From positions 315,233 through 379,232 of the forward strand of contig NZ_JBKBEX010000001.1 in assembly GCF_047303325.1 (NCBI RefSeq): DNA of 64,000 bases. The letters run 5' to 3'. Of the stretch, positions 16,293 to 25,002 are shown one piece after another (the first letter of the stretch is position 1; each line of letters begins with the position of its first letter). The stretch is from Polaromonas sp047303325 (GTDB taxonomy: Bacteria; Pseudomonadota; Gammaproteobacteria; Burkholderiales; Burkholderiaceae_C). The notes beneath the pieces are model-generated. The model had not been told where the DNA came from and did no database searches. It was given only the letters and a program-made list of their open reading frames with translations. Position numbers and translations under genes: made by a program.

Positions 16293-17198
16293 TCAGCCGC
16301 CCTCACTGTCCAGGTGCTTGCCCAGGTGCTTGCCCAGGTGCTTGAACAGCGCGGCATCGTCCTCGGCCGCCAGCCCGGCCTGGTGGGCCTCGGCAAAGAC
16401 CCGGCTGGCGTGCTCACCCAGCGGGCCCTCGAAGCCGGCAGCGCGGGCTGCCGCCACGGCCAGCCGCGTGTCTTTTTCAAGCAGCGTCACATGCGCGCGC
16501 GGCGCGTAGTCGCCGGCAATCGCGCGGCGCATGCGGTCCGAGCCTATCCAGCTCTGCCCGCTGGACTGCTCGATCACGTCCAGGGTTTTCGCCAGGTCCA
16601 GTCCCAGGCGCCCGGCCAGCGCCAGCGCCTCGGCCGCGCCCACCAGGTTGATCCCCGCCAGCAGGTTGTTGACCAGCTTGGTGCGGGCGCCGTCACCGGG
16701 CTTTTCGCTGATGCGGAACACCTTGGCGGACAAATCCCGCAGCAAGCCAGCCTGCTGGTCATACACCGCTTGCGAGCAGGCCAGCATCAGGCTCATGGAA
16801 CCGTCGCGCGCCCGCGCCGGGCCGCCCGACATGGGCGCGTCCAGCGTATGCACGCCGCGTTCGGCCAGCCGGGCAGCGAAGGATTCGACATCCTGCGGCG
16901 CGATGGTCGGGCACAGCATCACGGCATGGCCGGGCAGCAGCATGCGGTCCAGGCCGTTCCCGCCAAACAGCACCTCTTCGGTTTGCGCCGCATCGACCAC
17001 GCAGACAATAAAAGCCTGGGAGTTCGCCGAGGCATCTGCGGGACCGGCAATGGCCGTCGCGCCCCCTTGCACCATGGCCGCGGTCTTGACCGCATCGATG
17101 TCGCAAACCTGGACCTCCCAGCCCCTGGCCAGCAGGTTGGCCGCCAAGCCGCCGCCCATATTGCCCACCCCGATCACGGTCACCCTGCGGGCGTTCAC
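16293..17198 (-). CDS. NAD(P)-dependent 3-hydroxyisobutyrate dehydrogenase-family oxidoreductase
   Basis: 301 residues. Rossmann motif GVGNMGGGLAANLLARGW at the N-terminus, DAPMSGGPARARDGSM (substrate-binding signature) near residue 120, and the catalytic Lys in TKLVNNLLAGINLVGAAEAL. Family members oxidise beta-hydroxyacids such as 3-hydroxyisobutyrate, L-threonate or tartronate; the substrate is not predictable here. The C-terminus ends in three KHLG units encoded by a 12-bp tandem repeat (16311-16344). The gene starts 10 bp after the rodA stop on the same strand. Confidence 0.9.
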   Translation of the reverse strand: MNARRVTVIGVGNMGGGLAANLLARGWEVQVCDIDAVKTAAMVQGGATAIAGPADASANSQAFIVCVVDAAQTEEVLFGGNGLDRMLLPGHAVMLCPTIAPQDVESFAARLAERGVHTLDAPMSGGPARARDGSMSLMLACSQAVYDQQAGLLRDLSAKVFRISEKPGDGARTKLVNNLLAGINLVGAAEALALAGRLGLDLAKTLDVIEQSSGQSWIGSDRMRRAIAGDYAPRAHVTLLEKDTRLAVAAARAAGFEGPLGEHASRVFAEAHQAGLAAEDDAALFKHLGKHLGKHLDSEGG

Positions 17199-17208
17199 GC
17201 AGGCGGCC

Positions 17209-18363
17209 TCAGGTCTGCACCAGGCGCTTGGCCTTGGCGATGGACATCAGCATGCCTATGGCCAGGCCCAAGGTGACCATGGCGGTGCCGCCGTAGCTGA
17301 TAAAGGGCAAGGGCACGCCCACCACCGGCAGGATGCCGCTGACCATGCCCATGTTGACGAAGGCGTAGGTGAAAAAAATCATGGTCAGCGCCCCCGCCAG
17401 CAGGCGCGCGAACAGGGTCGAGGCCTCCATCGCGATGGCCAGCCCGCGCAGGATCAGGAAGATGAAACCGGCGATCAACAGCAAATTGCCCAGCAGGCCG
17501 AACTCCTCGGAATAGGCGGCAAAGATGAAGTCGGTGGTGCGCTCGGGAATGAACTCCAGGTGGGTCTGCGTGCCGGCCATGAAGCCCTTGCCGGTGATGC
17601 CGCCCGAGCCGATGGCGATCATGCCCTGGATGATGTGAAAGCCCTTGCCCAGCGGGTCGCGCGATGGGTCCAGCAAAGTGCAGATGCGCTGCTGCTGGTA
17701 GTCGTGCAATATGGGCCAGCGCACGCCGTCGGCGCAGATCTGCGGCTCAAACCAGACCACCAGGAACACGCCGACCAGGCCCAGCAGCACCGGCGGCAGG
17801 ATCAGCTTCCAGCTCAGGCCCGCGAAAAAAATCACCGCCAGGCCGGCCGCCAGCACCAGCAGCGAGGTGCCCAGGTCGGGTTGCTTCATGATCAGGCCCA
17901 CCGGCATGGCCAGCAGCAGCACGGCGGCCACAAAATCGAGGGGCCGCAGCTGGCCCTCGCGCTTCTGAAACCACCAGGCCAGCATCAGCGGCATGGCGAT
18001 CTTGAGGATTTCGCTGGGCTGTATCACCACTCCCACATTGAGCCAGCGTTTTGCGCCCTTTTTTGTCACGCCGAACACCGCGACGGCCACCAGCAGGGTC
18101 ACGCCCACAACGTAGAGCGGCACGGCAAAGGCCATCAGGCGCTGCGGCGGCACCTGCGCCACCACGAACATGATGGCCCCGGCGATCAGCATATTGCGGC
18201 CGTGGTCGACAAAACGGGTGCCGTGGTCATAACCCGAGGAATACATGATCAGCAGGCCCGCGCAGGCCAGCAGGAAGACGGCAAATGCCAGCAGGCCGTC
18301 AAAGCCCTGCAGCAGGGGCAAAGTTCGCTGGTAAAGAGAGGGTTTGTCGAAAACGGCAGCCAT
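17209..18363 (-). CDS. rodA: RodA, SEDS-family peptidoglycan glycosyltransferase for cell elongation
   Basis: 384 residues with ten predicted membrane helices. Polymerises lipid II with its partner PBP2 in the elongasome. Seen: PDLGTSLLVLAAGL, IIQGMIAIGSGGITGKGF, PERTTDFIFAAYSEEFGLLG and the C-terminal GVPLPFISYGGTAMVTLG, all SEDS signatures and the RodA rather than FtsW version. ATG 18363; GATAAT lies 7 bases upstream. mreBCD and mrdA, usual neighbours, are not on this side of the gene. Divergent from the hydrolase gene across 69 bp. Confidence 0.95.
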   Translation of the reverse strand: MAAVFDKPSLYQRTLPLLQGFDGLLAFAVFLLACAGLLIMYSSGYDHGTRFVDHGRNMLIAGAIMFVVAQVPPQRLMAFAVPLYVVGVTLLVAVAVFGVTKKGAKRWLNVGVVIQPSEILKIAMPLMLAWWFQKREGQLRPLDFVAAVLLLAMPVGLIMKQPDLGTSLLVLAAGLAVIFFAGLSWKLILPPVLLGLVGVFLVVWFEPQICADGVRWPILHDYQQQRICTLLDPSRDPLGKGFHIIQGMIAIGSGGITGKGFMAGTQTHLEFIPERTTDFIFAAYSEEFGLLGNLLLIAGFIFLILRGLAIAMEASTLFARLLAGALTMIFFTYAFVNMGMVSGILPVVGVPLPFISYGGTAMVTLGLAIGMLMSIAKAKRLVQT

Positions 18364-18370
18364 GCCGGGG

Positions 18371-18376
18371 ATTATC
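18371..18376 (-). promoter_or_regulatory. -10-like hexamer before rodA
   Basis: GATAAT on the minus strand, 7 bases before the rodA ATG, without a ribosome-binding site. Confidence 0.4.
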
Positions 18377-18420
18377 CGCCACGGCCCGCGGCCGGAGGCC
18401 AAAGACCGTGGTCTCCCGTC

Positions 18421-18426
18421 TACCAT
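18421..18426 (+). promoter_or_regulatory. -10-like hexamer before the YqiA-like gene
   Basis: TACCAT, exactly 6 bases before ATG 18433. It is divergent from the rodA hexamer 45 bp away. Confidence 0.3.
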
Positions 18427-18432
18427 GGCAGC

Positions 18433-19029
18433 ATGCGCACCACCCACCTGCTCTACCTGCACGGCTTTCGCTCTTCGCCGCACTCCATGAAGGCCCAAAA
18501 AATGGCGGCCATCGTGCGGCAGCGCCATCCCGCCGTGCACTGGTGGTGCCCGCAGCTGCCGCCTTCGCCCGAGGCTGCGCTGCGCGGGGTCATGGATGAA
18601 ATCGCCGGCTGGCCACGGCAAGCCGGTTACCAAAGCCTGGCCGTGGTCGGCTCATCGCTGGGTGGTTTTTACGCCACCGCCGTGGCCGAACGCATGGGCT
18701 GCAAGGCCGTGCTGCTCAATCCGGCCGTGGAGCCGGCCCGCGACCTGGCCCGCTATATCGGCGAGCAAACCGCCTGGCATGACCCGGACCAGCATTTTTT
18801 CTTTGAACCGCGCTTTGTCGATGAGCTGAAAGCCCAGCATGCCGGGCCGCTCAAAACGCCTGAAGATTACCTGGCCATCATCGCCAAGGGCGACGAGGTG
18901 CTGGATTGGCGCGAAATGGCGGCCCGCTATGCGGGCAGTCGGCTGCGCATCCTCGAAGGCGGCGACCACGCGCTGAGCGACTTCGACACGCATGTGCCCG
19001 AGATCCTGGATTTCCTGGCGCTGGCCTGA
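18433..19029 (+). CDS. YqiA/YcfP-type alpha/beta-hydrolase (esterase)
   Basis: 198 residues. Seen: LYLHGFRSSPHSMKAQ (oxyanion region), the nucleophile elbow VVGSSLGGFYATAVAERMG, and a C-terminal GGDHALSDFD with the catalytic His. This matches the UPF0227/YqiA esterase family. The physiological substrate is unknown. The open frame runs far upstream into the rodA complement, but homology begins at MRTTHLLYLHG, just after TACCAT. Followed after 67 bp by the RNase II gene. Confidence 0.88.
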   Translation: MRTTHLLYLHGFRSSPHSMKAQKMAAIVRQRHPAVHWWCPQLPPSPEAALRGVMDEIAGWPRQAGYQSLAVVGSSLGGFYATAVAERMGCKAVLLNPAVEPARDLARYIGEQTAWHDPDQHFFFEPRFVDELKAQHAGPLKTPEDYLAIIAKGDEVLDWREMAARYAGSRLRILEGGDHALSDFDTHVPEILDFLALA

Positions 19030-19096
19030 AAGTCGCCCCGAACGGTGGCTGATTACACTAGCCCCAAGTCATCAAAGACACCAAAGGGATCCCGTT

Positions 19097-21157
19097 TTGT
19101 TTGTATTGTTTGAAGAAGCCGGCAAGTTTCTGGCCGGCCGCATTTTGTCCGAGAGCGATGCCTCGCTGCAGGTGGAGCTCGACTCGGGCAAGCGCGTGAA
19201 GGTCAAGGGCGTCAATGCCCTGCTGAAATTCGAGAAACCCTCGCCTGCCGAGCTGATGGCCGCCGGGCAGAAACTGAGCACCGACATCGAGCTGGACCTG
19301 GCCTGGGAGTTCGCCGGTGAAGGCGAGTTCGGCTTTGCCGACCTGGCCCGCGACTACTTCAGCGCCGACGGCAAGCCCGCCACGCTGGAGCAGCAGGCCG
19401 CCGCGCTGTTCCGCCTCTACGACGCCCCGCACTACTTCCGCCGCGCCGGCAAGGGCCGCTTCAAGAAGGCGCCCGCCGACATCCTGCAGCAGGCGCTGGC
19501 CGCCATCGAAAAGAAAAAACAGGTGGCGGCGCAAATCACCGCCTGGGCCGAGGAACTGGGCCGCGGCGAATGCCCGCCGCCGGTGCGCGAGCAGCTCTAC
19601 AAAATCCTGTTCAAGCCCGACAAGAACAGCGCCGAGTACAAGGCGGTGGTCGAGGCCTCGCGCGCCACGCACACCGCGCCGCTGGACCTGCTGCAAAAAG
19701 CCGGCGCCATCGCCTCGCCCTACCAGTTCCACTGGAAGCGTTTCCTGTTCGAGAACTTTCCCAAGGGCACCGGCTTTCCGGTCCTGCAGGCGCCCGAAGT
19801 CAAGGACGAGCTGCCCCTGGCGGACGTGAAGGCCTTTTCCATCGACGACTCGGCCACCACCGAGATCGACGATGCGCTGTCGGTGCAGGGCCTTGGCAGC
19901 GGCACCGTCACGCTGGGCATACACATCGCCGCGCCCGGCCTGGCCGTGCTGCCCGGCAGCCCCATCGACGCGGTGGGCCGCACGCGTCTGTCCACCGTCT
20001 ACATGCCGGGCTACAAGCTGACCATGCTGCCCGACGAGATCGTCCAAAGCTACACGCTGCAGGAGGGCCGCAACTGCCCTGCGCTGTCGCTCTACCTCAC
20101 GCTTGACGAAGCCACACTGGAGATCAAAGAAAGTGTCACAAGGCTGGAACAGGTGCCCATCGTGAGCAACCTGCGCCACGACATGCTGGACAGCACTTTT
20201 ACCGAAGCCTTTTTTGAAGCCGCGCAAACCAGCCCGCCCACCGGCATGCAGTGGGGCGTGGAACTCACATTCCTGCACCGGCTGGCCAAGCACCTGAAGG
20301 CGCAGCGGGAAATCGTGCGCGGCAAGCCCGAGAACTTCAACCGCCCCGACTACAACTTCCGCCTGGACAACCCCACGGGCGGCGAGCCCAAAGGCGACGA
20401 AACTGTCAGCATCAGCACGCGCCAGCGCGGCGCGCCGCTGGACCTGATCGTGGCCGAGGCCATGATCCTGGCCAACAGCACCTGGGGCCAGTGGCTGGCC
20501 GAGCACGGCGTGCCCGGCATCTACCGCAGCCAGGCCAGCCTGGCGCCCGGCGTGAAGGTGCGCATGGGCACCAAGGCCTTGCCGCATGCGGGCATAGGCG
20601 TCAAAAGTTATGCCTGGAGCACCTCGCCGCTGCGCCGCTACACCGACCTGGTCAACCAGTGGCAGATCATCGCCTGCGCGCGTCACGGCCGCACGGCCGC
20701 GCTGGCCGCGCCCTTCAAGCCCAAGGATGCCGAGTTGTTTTCCATCATCTCGGGCTTTGACGCCGCCTACAGCGCCTACAACGGCTTCCAGGCCGGCATA
20801 GAACGCTACTGGACACTCAAGTACCTGCAGCAAAACGGCGTCACCGAGCTGACCGCCACCGCCTTCAAGGACAACCTGGTGCGTGCCGACGAGCTGCCGC
20901 TGGTGCTTGCGGCCGTGGGCGCGCAGGGCCTGCCGCGCGGCGCGAAAGTACGCGTGCGATTGGGCGAGATCGACGAGATCACGCTGGACGTGTCGGGCAC
21001 GGTCATCGAGCGGCTGGACGTGGAACTGGACGAATCGCCGGACCCGCTCGGTGAGGACGACGGCGAGACCGAGATGGCCGCCGGCCCGATCTCCATCGCG
21101 GTCGATGTCAATGAGCCACAAACCGACGCCGCCGCGGCGGCTCCGGTGGCCGGTTGA
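19097..21157 (+). CDS. rnb: Ribonuclease II-family 3'-5' exoribonuclease
   Basis: 686 residues, close to RNase II length. Hydrolyses single-stranded RNA processively. The RNB catalytic domain is clear: FSIDDSATTEIDDALSV carries the metal-binding aspartates, followed by GIHIAAPGLAVLPGSPID, YKLTMLPDEIVQSYTLQEGRNCPALSLYL, and a C-terminal WSTSPLRRYTDLVNQWQI. The start is a TTG at 19097 (sequence MFVLFEEAGKFLAGRI), with AAAGGGA 7 bases upstream; no ATG gives this N-terminus. The last ~45 residues are acidic and low in complexity. Confidence 0.92.
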   Translation: MFVLFEEAGKFLAGRILSESDASLQVELDSGKRVKVKGVNALLKFEKPSPAELMAAGQKLSTDIELDLAWEFAGEGEFGFADLARDYFSADGKPATLEQQAAALFRLYDAPHYFRRAGKGRFKKAPADILQQALAAIEKKKQVAAQITAWAEELGRGECPPPVREQLYKILFKPDKNSAEYKAVVEASRATHTAPLDLLQKAGAIASPYQFHWKRFLFENFPKGTGFPVLQAPEVKDELPLADVKAFSIDDSATTEIDDALSVQGLGSGTVTLGIHIAAPGLAVLPGSPIDAVGRTRLSTVYMPGYKLTMLPDEIVQSYTLQEGRNCPALSLYLTLDEATLEIKESVTRLEQVPIVSNLRHDMLDSTFTEAFFEAAQTSPPTGMQWGVELTFLHRLAKHLKAQREIVRGKPENFNRPDYNFRLDNPTGGEPKGDETVSISTRQRGAPLDLIVAEAMILANSTWGQWLAEHGVPGIYRSQASLAPGVKVRMGTKALPHAGIGVKSYAWSTSPLRRYTDLVNQWQIIACARHGRTAALAAPFKPKDAELFSIISGFDAAYSAYNGFQAGIERYWTLKYLQQNGVTELTATAFKDNLVRADELPLVLAAVGAQGLPRGAKVRVRLGEIDEITLDVSGTVIERLDVELDESPDPLGEDDGETEMAAGPISIAVDVNEPQTDAAAAAPVAG

Positions 21158-21181
21158 CACCGGATTTCGCGCATAAACCCC

Positions 21182-21187
21182 GATAAT
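21182..21187 (+). promoter_or_regulatory. -10-like hexamer before the TonB-like gene
   Basis: GATAAT, 8 bases before GTG 21196. Confidence 0.3.
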
Positions 21188-21195
21188 CTCTTTCT

Positions 21196-22044
21196 GTGAA
21201 ATCACCCAGCACACTGCAAATCGCTTTAGGCGCGTCCATCGCCGTGCACGCGGTGCTGCTGACGGTGCGGTTTGTCGACCCCGAGCGCTTTAACCGCGTG
21301 TTCCAGGACACCCCGCTGGAGGTGGTCCTGGTCAACGCGAAATCCAATGAGAAGCCCGACTTCGCCAAGGCGATCGCGCAGGCCTCGCTGGCCGGCGGCG
21401 GTGAGGCCGACAAAGGCCGGGCCACCTCGCCCTTGCCGCCTTCGGCCCTGATGGAGCTTGGCGACGCCACCGAAGACGCGCAGCGCAAGGTCGAGTCGCT
21501 GCAGGAGCAGCAAACCCAGCTGCTGGCGCAAATCAAAAAACAGCTGGCCTCCATGCCTCCACCCGACCTGACCCAGCCCGCCAACAGCCCGGCCCAGGCC
21601 GAACGCGAGGAAAAACGCAAGGCGCTGGTCAAGATCCTGGCTGAAATCGAACGCCGCATCAACGAAGAAAACGCGCGTCCCAAAAAGCGCTACATCAGCC
21701 CGGCCACGCGCGAAGAGGTCTACGCCGTCTATTACGACGAGCTGCGCCGCAAGATTGAGGACAAGGGCACCGTCAACTTCCCCGAGCAGGCAGGCAAAAA
21801 ACTGTACGGCGAGCTCACCATGATCGTCACCGTAAACTTCGACGGCACCGTGCTGGACACGGAAGTGGTGCAGACCTCGGGCAACCTGACGCTGGACCGG
21901 CGCGCCCAAAGCATTGTGCGCGGCACCGGGCCTTTCGGCCGCTTCAACGACGCCATGCGCCGCAAAGCCGACCAGATCGTCGTGGTGTCGCGCTTCAAGT
22001 TCACGCGCGACGACACGCTGGAAACCAAACTTACAAGCCGCTAG
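21196..22044 (+). CDS. TonB C-terminal-domain protein (energy transducer-like)
   Basis: 282 residues from a GTG start. One N-terminal membrane helix (LQIALGASIAVHAVLLTVRF, residues ~5-24), then a polar/coiled segment (AQRKVESLQEQQTQLLAQIKKQLA) and a C-terminal TonB-type fold (KLYGELTMIVTVNFDGTVLDTEVVQTSGNLTLDRRAQSIVRGTGPFG). This architecture suits an inner-membrane protein reaching into the periplasm. No exbB/exbD are adjacent, so a classical TonB role is unproven. Seven bases separate it from aroE. Confidence 0.82.
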   Translation: MKSPSTLQIALGASIAVHAVLLTVRFVDPERFNRVFQDTPLEVVLVNAKSNEKPDFAKAIAQASLAGGGEADKGRATSPLPPSALMELGDATEDAQRKVESLQEQQTQLLAQIKKQLASMPPPDLTQPANSPAQAEREEKRKALVKILAEIERRINEENARPKKRYISPATREEVYAVYYDELRRKIEDKGTVNFPEQAGKKLYGELTMIVTVNFDGTVLDTEVVQTSGNLTLDRRAQSIVRGTGPFGRFNDAMRRKADQIVVVSRFKFTRDDTLETKLTSR

Positions 22045-22050
22045 GGTCCC

Positions 22051-22890
22051 ATGGATCAGTACTACGTCCTGGGCAACCCGATCGCTCACAGCAAGTCGCC
22101 GCTGATCCATGCCCGCTTTGCCGAGCTGACCGGGCAGTCCCTGCGCTACGAGCGCCTGCTGGTGCCGCTGGAATCCTTCGCAGCCACGCTGGCGCAGCTG
22201 CAGCGGAACGGCGTCAAAGGCTGCAACGTCACCGTGCCCTTCAAGCTCAACGCCTTCGAGGCCGCCACCACGCGCAGCGACAGGGCGCAGCTCGCGCAGG
22301 CGGCCAACACCTTGCAGCTGCAAGGCGGCGCCGTCCATGCCGACAACACCGACGGCGTGGGCCTGGTCAACGATATCCAGAACAACGCCGGCGTTTCGCT
22401 GGCCGGGCGCGACGTGCTGCTGATAGGCGCGGGCGGCGCAGGCGCCGGAGCGCTGGCGCCACTGCTGGCGGCCGCGCCACGCCGGCTGGTGCTGGTCAAC
22501 CGCACACGGGCCAAGGCCGATGCGCTGGTCGAGCGCCACAAGGCGCATGCGTCTTTGCAGCCCCTGCTGCAAGCCACCGAACTGCTGGCTGAAGGCCTGG
22601 ACGGCCTCCAAGGCGCGTTTGACGTGGTCATCAACGCCAGCGCCAGCAGCCTGGCGGGTGCCGGTGTGCCGGTCTCTGCCGCTGTGCTCAAGCCCGGCGC
22701 GCTGGCCTGCGACATGATGTACGGCCCTGCCGCCGCCGACTTCATGGCCTGGGCCCGCGACAACGGCGCCGTGCCGCGCGACGGCCTGGGCATGCTGGTC
22801 GAGCAGGCCGCCGAGGCCTTCGAGCTGTGGCGCAAGGTGCGCCCGCCCTCGGCCCAGGTGCTGCGGGAAATGCGGGCACTGCTGGCATGA
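22051..22890 (+). CDS. aroE: Shikimate dehydrogenase
   Basis: NADPH-dependent reduction of 3-dehydroshikimate. 279 residues. Seen: LGNPIAHSKSPLIHARFAE (shikimate-binding SxS), NVTVPFK with the catalytic Lys, ADNTDGVGLVNDI with the Asn/Asp pair, and the nucleotide loop LIGAGGAGAGAL. Its stop overlaps the mtgA start by ATGA, so the two are translationally coupled, an arrangement common in this order. Confidence 0.97.
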   Translation: MDQYYVLGNPIAHSKSPLIHARFAELTGQSLRYERLLVPLESFAATLAQLQRNGVKGCNVTVPFKLNAFEAATTRSDRAQLAQAANTLQLQGGAVHADNTDGVGLVNDIQNNAGVSLAGRDVLLIGAGGAGAGALAPLLAAAPRRLVLVNRTRAKADALVERHKAHASLQPLLQATELLAEGLDGLQGAFDVVINASASSLAGAGVPVSAAVLKPGALACDMMYGPAAADFMAWARDNGAVPRDGLGMLVEQAAEAFELWRKVRPPSAQVLREMRALLA

Positions 22891-23636
22891 AGGCACTCCT
22901 CAGGCTGGTCGGCCTGGGCCTGCTGGCCGGCCTGGCCTTGCAGCTTTTTTTTGTGGCGCGCATCGCCGTGATGGCCGTGGTGGACCCGGAGTCCACCGCC
23001 TTCCAGCGCTCCGAAGCCTACCTGGTCGCGCGCAATACCGGTACCCTGAAATGGCGGCAGCAATGGGTGCCCTATAGCGAACTGCCCGACAACCTCAAGC
23101 GTGCGGTCATCGCCTCCGAAGACGCCAGCTTTGCCGAGCACGATGGTGTCGACATGGAGGCGCTCGAAAAAGCCTGGGACAAAAATGCCAAGGCCGAACA
23201 GCGCGCCGCGCAGTCGGCCAGCCGGCTGGCGCCCGCCAAAGCAGCGGCCGCGCCAGCCAGACCCGTGAAGATCGTGGGCGGCTCCACCATCACGCAGCAG
23301 CTGGCCAAAAACCTGTTTTTGTCGGGCGAGCGCACGCTGCTGCGCAAGGGCCAGGAACTGGTGCTGACCTTGCTGCTGGAGGCCCTGCTGGGTAAGGAGC
23401 GCATCCTGGAGATCTATCTCAACAGCGTGGAATGGGGTGAAGGCGTTTTCGGCGCCGAAGCGGCCGCCCAGCACTACTACCGCAAGCCCGCGGCAAAGCT
23501 GAGCGCCTACGAATCCGCGCGCCTGGCCGTGATGCTGCCGCGGCCCAAGTACTTTGAGACTCGGCCCAACTCGGGCTACCTGGCCTCACGCGCCGGCACC
23601 ATCGCGGCCCGCATGGGCGGCGTGGAGCTGCCCTGA
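22887..23636 (+). CDS. mtgA: Monofunctional biosynthetic peptidoglycan transglycosylase
   Basis: 249 residues: one N-terminal membrane helix, then a GT51 glycosyltransferase domain that polymerises lipid II in the periplasm. Seen: VIASEDASFAEHDGVD with the catalytic Glu, GGSTITQQLAKNLFLSGERT, and KERILEIYLNSVEWGEGVFGAEAAAQHYY. Between the first two motifs there is an Ala/Pro/Lys insertion of about 25 residues (AQSASRLAPAKAAAAPARP) relative to the usual spacing. ATG 22887 overlaps the aroE stop. Confidence 0.95.
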   Translation: MKALLRLVGLGLLAGLALQLFFVARIAVMAVVDPESTAFQRSEAYLVARNTGTLKWRQQWVPYSELPDNLKRAVIASEDASFAEHDGVDMEALEKAWDKNAKAEQRAAQSASRLAPAKAAAAPARPVKIVGGSTITQQLAKNLFLSGERTLLRKGQELVLTLLLEALLGKERILEIYLNSVEWGEGVFGAEAAAQHYYRKPAAKLSAYESARLAVMLPRPKYFETRPNSGYLASRAGTIAARMGGVELP

Positions 23637-23662
23637 GCCCCCACTCAGCCTGAAGCGCCGTA

Positions 23663-24910
23663 TCAGCGCTTGACCACCAAAGAAGCCGAGCCGGCCTCCG
23701 TATTGCGGCCCAGGTCGGTCTGCAGGCTGCCAACGGCCGCAGTGCTGGTGTAGGTGCCGGCCGCCGCGGCGCGCACCTTGACCGAGACAGCGCATCCGCC
23801 GTTGCGGATGTTCATGCCGGCCTCTATGGACACCGTGCTGCCGCCCGGAGCGGCATTGACCGTGCCCAGGCAGTCGCCGCCCAGGCCTGACGGCGTGGCC
23901 ACCACCAGGCCCGCGGGCAAGGCCTGCGTGAAGGGTGCGCTGAGCACGGCGCGGCGCGGGCCGGGGCTGTTGAAATGCAGCTCCAGTGTGCTGGTGGCAC
24001 CGGGTGCAATGACCGGCGGCGTGAAGATCTGGTTGACCACGGGCGGGTTGGCCGCGTTGCCGGTCACCATCAGGTCGCGCACCTCGTGCACGTTCTTGGC
24101 CGCGCCTGTGCTGCCGGCCACACCCACGCTCAGCGCGGCGGGCGCCGCATAAGGGAAGTCCGTGTTGGACAGCAGTCGCCGGAAGGAGCCGGCGGACCCG
24201 TCGCGCACGTCGACATTGATGGTGTAACCCACGCCCGCCGCCTTGGGCGAAAGCGTCATCACCACCTGGCGCGGCACCGGGCGCGCCGCGGCCGTTGGCT
24301 GGTCCACATTGCCGGGCATGGCCGCATGGGCGATGAAGGGATTCCCGGCCGCGACGGGGCCGCGCAGCACCAGCGCCTGCGGCGCGCCGCCGGGCCCACC
24401 GCCGCCGGAGCAGTTGTCGGCCGGACTGGAGAAATTGCCGTACTCGTCCAGCGCCAAAGCAAGGTAGCCGCCCGCGCCCTTGCAATAGCCCAGGCCGCCG
24501 CCGGGCAAGGCGCCCGCCATATTCTGCGCGGCGTCGTACAGGTACACCGTGATGCCGTCCGCACCCGGCGCGCCGCCGCCCCATGAGGCATAGCTGAAAG
24601 CCAACGTCACGCCGTTCTGCGCGCTGAAGCTGGCGCCAGTGTGCCGCGCATTGCCTTGCGCACCGGTGGCGTTCCCGGTAAGCCGGAGCCAGCCGGCACC
24701 TTCGGCGTCGGCGGCGGGCGCCGTCAGCGCGGCCGTGCCGGCCAGGCTCCAGCCCACGTCGGGCGTGGACGCGGAGAAACGCCCATGGACCTGGAACTGG
24801 CCCCAGGCGGCGCATGAAAGCGCCAGGCATGCACCGCCGGCAAGCCAGCGTGGCATGCGGGCAGCGCGTGGAGGGGAGGCGAAGAACCGGGGTGCAGGAA
24901 GTTTCGGCAT
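23663..24910 (-). CDS. Secreted lectin-like protein with DUF11/DUF7933-type repeat domain
   Basis: 415 residues, no close functional match. An N-terminal signal peptide is visible (MPRWLAGGACLALSCAAWG from residue 19; a start there at 24856 is an alternative). Residues ~40-270 look like an L-type lectin-like beta sandwich: LAFSYASWGGGAPGADGITVYLYDA, GYLALALDEYGNFSSP. The C-terminal ~130 residues (VIAPGATSTLELHFNSPGPRRAVLSA...LPAGLVVATPSGLGGDCLG) resemble DUF11-type surface-protein repeats, including a Cys pair. No membrane anchor or sorting signal follows. It stands alone on its strand, so a secreted or surface role is inference. Confidence 0.72.
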   Translation of the reverse strand: MPKLPAPRFFASPPRAARMPRWLAGGACLALSCAAWGQFQVHGRFSASTPDVGWSLAGTAALTAPAADAEGAGWLRLTGNATGAQGNARHTGASFSAQNGVTLAFSYASWGGGAPGADGITVYLYDAAQNMAGALPGGGLGYCKGAGGYLALALDEYGNFSSPADNCSGGGGPGGAPQALVLRGPVAAGNPFIAHAAMPGNVDQPTAAARPVPRQVVMTLSPKAAGVGYTINVDVRDGSAGSFRRLLSNTDFPYAAPAALSVGVAGSTGAAKNVHEVRDLMVTGNAANPPVVNQIFTPPVIAPGATSTLELHFNSPGPRRAVLSAPFTQALPAGLVVATPSGLGGDCLGTVNAAPGGSTVSIEAGMNIRNGGCAVSVKVRAAAAGTYTSTAAVGSLQTDLGRNTEAGSASLVVKR

Positions 24911-24989
24911 CGGCTACAGACAGAAAGGTTGGGGATGGGGCCGCAGGCTGCTGCCCGCCGGAATAGTCTAAACGGTCATGGCGGGAACG

Positions 24990-24995
24990 TATCAT
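24990..24995 (+). promoter_or_regulatory. -10-like hexamer before the plsC-like gene
   Basis: TATCAT, 7 bases before ATG 25003. Confidence 0.35.
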
Positions 24996-25002
24996 CGGCA
25001 CC

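Noticed and set aside
19058..21214. Long minus-strand open frame (about 718 codons) opposite the RNase II gene
   Set aside because: It is the antisense of a clear RNB-domain gene, has no recognisable motifs, and arises because GC-rich codons lack stops on the complement.
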